Shown: in pieces, positions 1 to 5,979 of the stretch | Position numbering within the stretch: the first letter of the stretch is position 1 | Layout: every line of letters begins with the position of its first letter | Assembly (NCBI GenBank): GCA_039029515.1 | Contig: JBCCFX010000191.1 | Span: 1 to 7,442, forward strand | Source: JBCCFX01 sp039029515 | GTDB taxonomy: Bacteria; Planctomycetota; Phycisphaerae; Phycisphaerales; SM1A02 | Reading direction: 5' to 3' | DNA: 7,442 bases | Translations under genes and position numbers: made by a program | Notes under the pieces: generated by a model | What the model was told of the DNA's origin: nothing | Database searches by the model: none | Seen by the model: the letters and a program-made list of their open reading frames with translations, nothing else

Positions 1-1937
1 CGGACGATGAAGCTCTCGACCTCTTTGTTGGTCATCATCAGGTCGGCCAACTCATCGACCACGAAGACCATCCGAGGGATCTTCCGCGGGATCTTCGCCT
101 CTTCTTCCGGCGTCGACGGGTCGAACCGCTCGGCCAGTTCTTTCCATGACAGCTTGTTGTAGCTGTTGATGTCGCGGACGCCCGCCTCGGCCAGCAGCTC
201 GTACCGCTCTTCCATCTTCGTGACGGCCCACTCTAGGATCGCCGAGGCGCGGTGCATCTCGGTCACCACCGGGCACATCAGGTGCGGGATGTCTTTGAAC
301 AGGGCCATCTCGACCATCTTCGGATCGACCAGGACGAGCTTGAGCTCGTCGGGACGGCGGGCGTAAAGGAACGACATGATGATCGAATTCATGCAGACCG
401 ACTTGCCCGAGCCGGTCGTGCCGGCGATCAGCATGTGCGGCATCTTCGTCAGGTCGACGATCAGTGGTTCGCCCGCTGCATCCTTGCCGAGGAACATCGG
501 CAGGATCATCTCGCGCGCCTCCTCGCCGGACATCAGTTCCTTGAGCCGGACCTTTTCCTTCTTGAGGTTCGGCACTTCGATGCCGACGGTGGTCTTGCCG
601 GCCATGGTCGGGACGATGCGAATGTTGGTTGCGGACAGGCTGCGCGCGATATCGGTGGCGATCGATTGCACCTTGGCGACCTTGGTGCCAGGCGCGAGCT
701 GGACGGAATACAACGTGACGGTCGGACCGGACTCGATGGATGCCACTTCGCCGTCGATGCCGTAGATCTGCAGTGACTCTTCGAGTTTGCGTGCCTGTTC
801 GCGCACGAGCTTCTCGATCTCGTCGCCGATGTTGCTTTCGGGGTCGGCGAGAAGTTCGATGGTGGGGAACGAATAGCCTTCGAAGTTGTCCTCGCGCGGA
901 ATGTCCTCGTCCGTCGCGACCTTGACCGCACGGTTGCCCATCCGGAGTGGCAGTTTGGCGATCTTGGCGCGAAGTTCTTCCTCGGTCAGCGCGGCAGGCT
1001 CGACGGGAATTTCCTCATCATCCTCAGCGTCGGCTTCGACCTCTGCATCATCGTCATCTTCGTCTTCGTACTCTTCATCCTCGTCGACGTACTCATACTC
1101 GTATTCATATTCCGGATCTTCTTCATCATCTTCGCCGACCTCGACCCATTCGACGTCCTCATCGAGTTCATCGGGATCGAACGACTCGGTGCCGCCCACG
1201 CCGCCGGCGTCGAGATCAATCGGTGCCTTCGGATCGACCTTCTTCTTCTTGTCCGCCTTGGTCTTTGCCTTGGCTTTCGCTTTCGCGGCGGCCTTCGTCG
1301 ACTTTGCGGTTGCGGGTCGGATCGTGGACAGGCTCGGCACTTCAAAGTCACGGATGCGCGCGATGCAGCTCATGATCAGTGCGGGGAGCATGAGCACGAC
1401 GCGGTCCGCCGCAACGGTGGCGCCGATGGCAAGTCCGGCCATGAGGAACAGGAAGGTGCCGACGGTGCTGAATCGCGCTGCGAGTTCGCCGACGATCAAC
1501 GTGGCGATGAGCCCCGCGTGCGCGCCAGCAAGCGGACCTGAGGTTGGTGCGATGAGTCCGTGCAGCGATGACACACAGACCGCGACCAACAGGACGCCGA
1601 CCAGCCGGACGACCGGATGTCCGACGCTTCGACCGGTCACGATGATGCCCAGCCAGATCGCAATCGCGGCGAGGATCACCCAGGTGCCAACGCCGATGAC
1701 GTTGTACGCCCAGTACGCGATGACGGCGCCAGCAGCGCCGCAGAGGTTCGCGGCGGGACTGTTGTGGACGGCGACGACATGCGATGGAGAATCAGCGGGG
1801 TCAAAGCTGATCATCGAGATGACGACAAAGATCCAGACACCAACCGCCGCGATCCATGCCACCCGCGCCGTGATGGACGGTGGTGGTAGCGTTTCGCTGG
1901 CGGTCGATCGGCGCGCACTTCGGGTACTGCGTGACAT
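1..1937 (-). CDS. ftsK: DNA translocase FtsK/SpoIIIE, partial (C-terminal part beyond window)
   Basis: FtsK is a membrane-anchored, ATP-driven DNA pump that clears and aligns chromosome termini at the division septum. Reading the minus strand gives 645 open codons running off the left edge. From the ATG at 1937: a basic N-terminus (1-25); a hydrophobic anchor with a first helix at about 26-45, the FtsK-like NLCGAAGA stretch at 64-71 and further helices to about 190; a Lys/Ala-rich run (about 210-238); a strongly acidic linker (about 253-313); the alpha/beta translocase region; Walker A GTTGSGKS at 506-513; the family motif LVDPKMVEM; and Walker B VFVVDELAD with D628 and E629. The end of the RecA-like motor and any DNA-reading gamma domain lie outside the window. 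An in-frame ATG at 1994 would add 19 residues. Neither start has a clear Shine-Dalgarno. I prefer 1937 because it puts a short basic tail before helix 1. Identification is secure; the start is not. Confidence 0.96.
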   Translation of the reverse strand, partial: MSRSTRSARRSTASETLPPPSITARVAWIAAVGVWIFVVISMISFDPADSPSHVVAVHNSPAANLCGAAGAVIAYWAYNVIGVGTWVILAAIAIWLGIIVTGRSVGHPVVRLVGVLLVAVCVSSLHGLIAPTSGPLAGAHAGLIATLIVGELAARFSTVGTFLFLMAGLAIGATVAADRVVLMLPALIMSCIARIRDFEVPSLSTIRPATAKSTKAAAKAKAKAKTKADKKKKVDPKAPIDLDAGGVGGTESFDPDELDEDVEWVEVGEDDEEDPEYEYEYEYVDEDEEYEDEDDDDAEVEADAEDDEEIPVEPAALTEEELRAKIAKLPLRMGNRAVKVATDEDIPREDNFEGYSFPTIELLADPESNIGDEIEKLVREQARKLEESLQIYGIDGEVASIESGPTVTLYSVQLAPGTKVAKVQSIATDIARSLSATNIRIVPTMAGKTTVGIEVPNLKKEKVRLKELMSGEEAREMILPMFLGKDAAGEPLIVDLTKMPHMLIAGTTGSGKSVCMNSIIMSFLYARRPDELKLVLVDPKMVEMALFKDIPHLMCPVVTEMHRASAILEWAVTKMEERYELLAEAGVRDINSYNKLSWKELAERFDPSTPEEEAKIPRKIPRMVFVVDELADLMMTNKEVESFIV

Positions 1938-2114
1938 GCCGTAGCTATCGGCGTAACCCTGTGCTTTCAGCCAGATTTGGAGAGATCGTGACATCGCCCG
2001 TCAGGGCGGATTGCAGGCCGGTGTGTCGGATCTGTTCGGGGCGTCAGGACGCCTCAGCGAGTACCATGCCCGCGCGACAGCTTCCCGATCCACTCTTGAT
2101 CGAGTGTCCCTTCC
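1938..2114. promoter_or_regulatory. divergent spacer between ftsK and the glycosyltransferase gene
   Basis: Both flanking genes are transcribed outward, so promoters for both should lie here (inference). I see no convincing -35/-10 pair on either strand. The spacer holds three small dyads: CGCCC-GTCA-GGGCG (1995-2008), GGCGT-CAGG-ACGCC (2040-2053) and CACTC-TTGATC-GAGTG (2091-2106). The last lies 8 nt before the GTG start at 2115 and could be an operator or a 5'-UTR hairpin. The in-frame ATG at 1994 leaves open that part of this spacer codes for the FtsK N-terminus. Confidence 0.35.
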
Positions 2115-3245
2115 GTGCCCGATTCGCCTGCCAACCTGCGCGTCCTGTTCCTCGCGCCAAGTTTTCTGTCCCGCCGTGCCCACAAGCCGGTGCGTGGTGT
2201 TGAGATCTTCGATCTGCATCTCCTGGATCAGCTCTCCCGGCGTGGGATCCAACTCACAGTGCCCGCAGAGCGGTATTGGAATCGCGTGTTCGCGGAGCGG
2301 ATTCCTCAGGCCACGTTCGATACGTTCTTTTTTCCGGGCCCGCGGAAGTGCGGCATTCCGGGCATCATCAGCGCCATCGCGCTGCGTCGCCGGCCGTTTG
2401 ATCTGATCGTGCTCGGCAACAACGCCCGGGGCCTGCTCTGGGGATTGCCGCTGCTTCGTCCGAAGAAGCGCGGGACGCGGATCCTCGTGCTCGCCCATCG
2501 TGGGACGCGCGAGGATTTTCTCGATGCGGTCCACGACTACGACATGGAAGTGATTGCCGTCAGCGACCTTGTCGCCGAGACGTTTCGGGCCAACGGCCGC
2601 GAACCGCGCCGACTGGAAACGTACTACGGCATTCCGAATGCTGATGTCTTCCCGCCGCCTCCCGATGGTCATCGTCTGTCTGACCGTGATGGCATTGTGC
2701 GGTTCGGCGTACTCGGAAAACTCGATAGCCCGCAGAAGGGCGCCGATGAGGCCATTGCGGCATATCTCGCACTGCCGGATGCGGTTCGTCACCGTGCGGA
2801 ACTGCATCTCGCGTCGTATGTGTCTCCACCGACGGATGCGCCAGCGGGTGTTGTGATGCATCCGTGGATTCCGACGCCCGAGACGCCGGCTTTTCTGCAC
2901 ACACTCGATGTGTACGTTGCCAGTTCCAAGATCCAGGAGACCTTTGGTCAGTCGGTCGTGCAGGCGATGCTGACCGGATTGCCGATCATTGCGACGCCGC
3001 TCCGGGCGCATGTCGAGAAACTCGATGACGGCGGCGGCATCATCGTTGACGATGTGGAAGCCATGACTGACGCAATGCAGCACATGATTCTCAATTCAGA
3101 TGAACGGAAGCGCACGGGCGAGCGCGCTATGCAGACCGCGCGCGATCGATATGTATGGGACGCCGATGTGTTCATTGAGCGCTATTTGAGAAGCGCTTCG
3201 CCATCAGCATCCGAACCACGAGTTGAGGCGGTGGCGAATGGCTGA
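2115..3245 (+). CDS. GT-B fold glycosyltransferase, GT4-like
   Basis: This 376-residue protein resembles retaining GT4-type glycosyltransferases, which move a sugar from a nucleotide-sugar donor to a lipid-linked or glycan acceptor on the cytoplasmic side of the membrane. The N-terminal Rossmann half opens with LRVLFLAPSF (8-17) and the GVEIFDLHLLDQL helix. The C-terminal donor half shows FGVLGKLDSPQKGADEAI (197-214), the usual second-domain opening with a KG pair at 208-209, then ETFGQSVVQAMLTGLPIIAT (275-294). That stretch matches the EX7E donor-binding region, but the second Glu is Gln283. No signal peptide or membrane helix is evident. The start is GTG at 2115; an in-frame stop lies at 2097-2099 and no strong ribosome site is visible. 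It overlaps the next gene by 8 nt, so the two are probably co-translated. Donor and acceptor cannot be read from sequence; an envelope or exopolysaccharide role is inference. Confidence 0.9.
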   Translation: MPDSPANLRVLFLAPSFLSRRAHKPVRGVEIFDLHLLDQLSRRGIQLTVPAERYWNRVFAERIPQATFDTFFFPGPRKCGIPGIISAIALRRRPFDLIVLGNNARGLLWGLPLLRPKKRGTRILVLAHRGTREDFLDAVHDYDMEVIAVSDLVAETFRANGREPRRLETYYGIPNADVFPPPPDGHRLSDRDGIVRFGVLGKLDSPQKGADEAIAAYLALPDAVRHRAELHLASYVSPPTDAPAGVVMHPWIPTPETPAFLHTLDVYVASSKIQETFGQSVVQAMLTGLPIIATPLRAHVEKLDDGGGIIVDDVEAMTDAMQHMILNSDERKRTGERAMQTARDRYVWDADVFIERYLRSASPSASEPRVEAVANG

Positions 3246-3984
3246 GTTGCATCCGGAATCGCTCGCCTGGACCGCATTGCTTGGCCGTTGGATGGACTTC
3301 GCACGTGCATCGCTTGCACTGCCTGATGATGCGGAGGGCAATGCATGGCGTGACAGCGTGACGGACATCATTACGTTGCAGGCTGTTACTTTCGCGCTGG
3401 CAGAACTCTCATCGATTCCTGCAGACGACCGTGATGTGTCGCGCGACCGCGCTTCATGGTTGATCGAGCGCCATGCCGGGAATCTCGACACCGTCTGGCG
3501 CGGAATGCCGATGCCCGAGATGATGCTTGAGATGCTTGACGATGCGAAGGTTGCATTGCGACGATCGGTCTATGCCGGCGCGGTGGAGCTTGTGTATACA
3601 GGCTCATCGCCCATGGTCATGGAAGCGGTGGGCGCACCTGGCGAGGCAACATGGTTCATGATTATGCAGCCGGGCACGATCGTGATGCCAAACGAACCGG
3701 TTGCCTGGTGGATCGATAGTCCGGGTATTGCGATCGCAGACTGCAGCGCCGAGCCGAATGATCGGCCGCGACAGGTCTATCGCCAGTTGAATGACGCGGG
3801 TCAGATCACCGGCGACCTTGTGCTGCCGGTGGATGCCGCATCACCGCCGGGCGTCCCGCTGCTGGTGCCATTGCGTGCGGGAGGCGAATCGGTCGGTTCG
3901 TTCACCATGAACGCTGACGACTGGCTCGCGCGTCAACGTGCCGCTATGACCGGCGATGAAATTCCGGTCGAGCACGGAGAGTAG
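3238..3984 (+). CDS. uncharacterised protein translationally coupled to the glycosyltransferase
   Basis: I do not recognise this 248-residue protein. The chosen ATG at 3238 gives a start of MAELHPES. It has a GAGG ribosome site at 3225-3228, nine bases upstream, lying inside the preceding gene, whose stop is at 3243-3245. A TTG at 3223 would add five residues but would lose that spacing. The first half (1-115) looks helical and acidic, with paired Met and Leu (for example MPMPEMMLEMLDD at about 88-100). The second half looks like beta strands with many Pro and Gly. There is no signal peptide, membrane helix, obvious metal-binding cluster or nucleotide-binding motif. GC-rich codon usage like its neighbours, the coupling and the ribosome site support a real gene. 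Its position suggests a partner of the glycosyltransferase or a member of the same pathway, which is inference only. Confidence 0.82.
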   Translation: MAELHPESLAWTALLGRWMDFARASLALPDDAEGNAWRDSVTDIITLQAVTFALAELSSIPADDRDVSRDRASWLIERHAGNLDTVWRGMPMPEMMLEMLDDAKVALRRSVYAGAVELVYTGSSPMVMEAVGAPGEATWFMIMQPGTIVMPNEPVAWWIDSPGIAIADCSAEPNDRPRQVYRQLNDAGQITGDLVLPVDAASPPGVPLLVPLRAGGESVGSFTMNADDWLARQRAAMTGDEIPVEHGE

Positions 3985-3999
3985 AGCTTCTCACGTCAA

Positions 4000-4195
4000 G
4001 ATCCGACACTTCAGCGAGAGCGCTTCAGTGTCGGCGTGGGTATCTCTACGCCGCACCTGAGTCCGCGAAGGTGCGGATCGCGCTACAGGAATGATCCGAC
4101 ACTTCAGCGAGAGCGCTTCAGTGTCGGCGTGGGTATCTCTACGCCGCACCTGAGTCCGCGAAGATGCGGATCGCACTTCAGGGATGATCCGACAC
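4000..4195. repeat. 93-bp tandem repeat, two full copies plus a 10-nt partial third, each with two hairpins
   Basis: Copies run 4000-4092 and 4093-4185 and differ at 4 of 93 positions by my comparison. A third copy begins GATCCGACAC at 4186 and then diverges. Each unit holds hairpin A and hairpin B. In copy 1, A (4003-4034) has an 8-bp stem CCGACACT/AGTGTCGG, a 2x2 internal loop, a 4-bp stem and an AGAG loop. B (4051-4076) has an 8-bp stem CCGCACCT/AGGTGCGG with a 10-nt loop. In copy 2, hairpin B has one broken pair (G to A at 4164). The submotif CRCTTCAG occurs five times across the block (about 4008, 4021, 4101, 4114, 4178), with a one-base variant at about 4085. The block begins 15 nt after the stop of the upstream gene. 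Hairpin A could act in 3'-end formation, but no oligo-T tract follows, so a classic intrinsic terminator is not supported. Confidence 0.93.
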
Positions 4196-4225
4196 GTGAT
4201 CTGCGCAGCCTGGTATCGGGAAATT

Positions 4226-4250
4226 CAGGCAGGCTGGCAAGCCTGCGCTA
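4226..4250. repeat. small hairpin of dispersed-repeat type
   Basis: GCAGGCT/AGCCTGC forms a perfect 7-bp stem (4229-4246) around a GGCA tetraloop, followed by GCTA. The sequence resembles short intergenic palindromes scattered through some bacterial genomes, here from memory and inference. It lies in the convergent gap between the genes ending at 3984 and 4276, where bidirectional 3'-end protection or termination would make sense. No T-run follows on either strand. Confidence 0.55.
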
Positions 4251-4276
4251 CTGAGAGCTGATAGCTGATCGCTGTT
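4249..4276. repeat. period-7 short tandem array with NNCTGNN core
   Basis: Four consecutive heptamers share a central CTG: TACTGAG, AGCTGAT, AGCTGAT and CGCTGTT. The last base is the first base of the complement of the minus-strand stop codon at 4276-4278. The array therefore abuts the 3' end of the metallo-beta-lactamase-fold gene. Confidence 0.6.
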
Positions 4277-5118
4277 CAGAACATCGCCAGTTGTTCGCCG
4301 CTCGTCGTATGACCGGCATCGGGTGCGATGCGCATGATCTCAAGCATCGGCGATGGCGTTGTCTGCGACGTGATCGTCAGGCGATCAGCCAGTTCCGGCG
4401 CCTCGCGCTCATACAGCGCACGAATGATCGCCGGATCATTACATTGCTGACTCAGATGCAGCAATGCGATCTGTGACAACTCGGATTGTCCGGCAATCAC
4501 ACGCAGAGCGCGCAGTGCCTGCTCATTGGACAGGTGCCCACGGCCGCCCATGATGCGTTGTTTCAGGAAGTCCGGGCGATCGCTGTCGCGCTGCATCTGC
4601 GGATCGTAATTCGATTCGAAGGCAATGCCGTGCAGTCCGATGAAATGCTCGAAGATGTGCGATGGCACTGAACCGAGATCGGTGGCGAAGCCGAGTCGCC
4701 GCCCGTCATGTTCAATGACGAAGCCGGTCGTGCCAAGGCTGTCATGCGCAAACAACACGGAATTCACCGTGGTCTCTTCGTCGAGCGTGAATCGGTCCTC
4801 AAACATGTTCAGTACACGGCCATCGAGCCCCTCGCGCAGGGCGCGCGTGCGTTGTCGTCGATGCATGTGAATCGTTGCGTTGTGCTTCAGCGCGAACTGA
4901 CTCCAGCCGGCGTCAAAGTGATCGCGATCACAGTGCGTGACGAGAATGTCGCTGATGCACTCAATGGTCAGTCCGAGTGTCGAAAGCCGACGATTGGTTT
5001 CGCGTCGACTCAGCCCGCAGTCTATGAGTGCATGTCGCGTGCCGGCACTGGTGTCGCGCGTCAACAGCGTCGCGTTCCCGCGTGAACCACTGCCCAGAAT
5101 GCACATCGACATCGACAT
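4276..5118 (-). CDS. YycJ/WalJ-like metallo-beta-lactamase fold protein
   Basis: This 280-residue protein has the YycJ/WalJ layout: CILGSGSRGNATLL (6-19), LIDCGLSRRETNRRL (31-45), the metal motif THCDRDH (61-67), FATDLG with D147, FESNYDPQM (167-175), LKQRIMGGRGHLSN (185-198, H195) and LLHLSQQCND (219-228). The family are metal-dependent hydrolases. YycJ/WalJ has been linked to cell-wall regulation and DNA processing in Firmicutes, and its substrate is not settled. The oddity is that the usual HxHxDH reads H62-C-D64-R-D66-H67, so the second His is Asp. HxDxDH does occur elsewhere in the superfamily, for example in ComEC-type domains, so activity may be kept with altered metal preference. There is no signal peptide. 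The ATG at 5118 begins MSMSM, and ATGs at 5112 and 5106 are equally possible starts. It lies 17 nt downstream of lpxA on the same strand, probably one operon. Confidence 0.9.
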   Translation of the reverse strand: MSMSMCILGSGSRGNATLLTRDTSAGTRHALIDCGLSRRETNRRLSTLGLTIECISDILVTHCDRDHFDAGWSQFALKHNATIHMHRRQRTRALREGLDGRVLNMFEDRFTLDEETTVNSVLFAHDSLGTTGFVIEHDGRRLGFATDLGSVPSHIFEHFIGLHGIAFESNYDPQMQRDSDRPDFLKQRIMGGRGHLSNEQALRALRVIAGQSELSQIALLHLSQQCNDPAIIRALYEREAPELADRLTITSQTTPSPMLEIMRIAPDAGHTTSGEQLAMF

Positions 5119-5135
5119 GGTGCATCAGTGTACTG

Positions 5136-5930
5136 TCATCGGCGGTCGTCGCCGCGTCCCCGACAGATTCCACGTTGAGATCCTTCGAGGAACTCGATGT
5201 ACTCGGCCACAAGTGGATTGTCCGCGCGTTCGCGAATCGCGTTCAAGGCGCCTTTCAACGAGAGGTTCCGGCGATAGAGCGTCGAGAAAACCCACTTGAC
5301 CTGCGCAATGTCATCACTGCTCATGCCGCTTCGGCGCATCCCGACGATATTGATCGATCCACAGATGCCGATGCCGGTACATGTGAAGAACGGCGGCACG
5401 TCCCGCAGCGCACCGGCGGTACCGGAGATGAACGCGCCGCGACCCGTTCGGCTGAACTGGTGGAACGCCGCATGACCGCCGGTCAGGACGCGATCACCGA
5501 TGGTTGCGAATCCCGCGACGAGCGTACTGTTCGCGAAGATGCAGTTATTGCCAATATTGCTGTCATGGCCGACATGGCAGACGACCATGAAGTAGTTCTC
5601 ATTGCCGATGCGCGTCGGTGCATCGTCGGTTGTCGCGCGATGAACCGTGACCTTCTCGCGGAACGTATTGCCATCCCCGATGACGAGGCCCGCGCCATCG
5701 CGGTTTGGATCCCACTTCAGATCCTGCGCTGCAAAGCCCAGGCAGGCGAATGGATAGACGACGTTGTTCGCACCCATCGTGAGCGGACCATTGATGTAGT
5801 TGTTCCCGATCAGCGTCGTGCCCGGGCCGATGGAAATCTTGCCCGTCAGCGAGCAGTTGGGGCCGATGGTGACGTCGTCGGCGAGGTCGATATCGCCTTC
5901 GAGAATCGCGGTGGGATGAACGTTCGGCAT
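5136..5930 (-). CDS. lpxA: acyl-ACP--UDP-N-acetylglucosamine O-acyltransferase (LpxA)
   Basis: LpxA moves a hydroxyacyl chain from acyl carrier protein to UDP-GlcNAc, the first step of lipid A synthesis, in the cytoplasm. The 264-residue product is close to the usual length of about 260. Hexapeptide repeats of the left-handed beta-helix fill the first two thirds (for example TIGPNC, SIGPGT, RIGNEN, NIGNNC). Family landmarks are QDLKW (69-73), TVHRAT (95-100), CHVGHD with the expected catalytic His122, FHQFSRTG (156-163), the RDVPPF boundary (176-181) and the C-terminal helical part ending LEGSQRGI. Aligned from memory without gaps to E. coli, the residue matching chain-length determinant Gly173 is Gly170. 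The ATG at 5930 gives the family start MPNVHPTA; the frame stays open upstream to 5999, but that stretch overlaps lipB and does not match the family. No lpxB, lpxD or fabZ is adjacent in this window. Confidence 0.95.
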   Translation of the reverse strand: MPNVHPTAILEGDIDLADDVTIGPNCSLTGKISIGPGTTLIGNNYINGPLTMGANNVVYPFACLGFAAQDLKWDPNRDGAGLVIGDGNTFREKVTVHRATTDDAPTRIGNENYFMVVCHVGHDSNIGNNCIFANSTLVAGFATIGDRVLTGGHAAFHQFSRTGRGAFISGTAGALRDVPPFFTCTGIGICGSINIVGMRRSGMSSDDIAQVKWVFSTLYRRNLSLKGALNAIRERADNPLVAEYIEFLEGSQRGICRGRGDDRR

Positions 5931-5979
5931 GCCGACAGTGTAGACGAAGCATGCTCGCCTATCATGGCAGGTGAGCGAC
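5931..5979. promoter_or_regulatory. compact divergent promoter spacer lpxA/lipB
   Basis: Only 49 nt separate the lpxA start from the preferred lipB start, so both promoters must overlap this spacer or the opposing genes. A -10-like hexamer TACACT on the minus strand (5937-5942) ends 6 nt before the lpxA ATG. TATCAT on the plus strand (5960-5965) ends 5 nt before the alternative lipB GTG at 5971. These spacings would suit leaderless transcripts. No good -35 elements are visible, so this is weak inference. Confidence 0.3.
5969..5975 (+). promoter_or_regulatory. ribosome binding site deciding the lipB start
   Basis: AGGTGAG resembles the Shine-Dalgarno consensus and lies a few bases before the ATG at 5980. 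This favours 5980 over the in-frame GTG at 5971, which sits inside the motif itself. Confidence 0.55.

Noticed and set aside
886..1944. A 352-codon plus-strand ORF very rich in serine.
   Set aside because: It is the antisense shadow of ftsK. The serine runs come from reading the acidic linker backwards, and the minus strand has unmistakable FtsK motifs.
2001..3083. A 360-codon minus-strand ORF opposite the glycosyltransferase.
   Set aside because: No recognisable motifs, and it is fully antisense to a well-supported gene. Long antisense ORFs are expected in GC-rich coding DNA.
4000..4195. Possible CRISPR array.
   Set aside because: Only two adjacent copies with no unique spacers, and the whole unit is repeated. 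There are no cas genes.
3991..4254. Small ORFs on both strands in the tandem repeat, with an apparent 31-residue peptide repeat.
   Set aside because: The period of 93 is divisible by three, so any open frame repeats itself. There is no ribosome site, and the units look like structured non-coding DNA.
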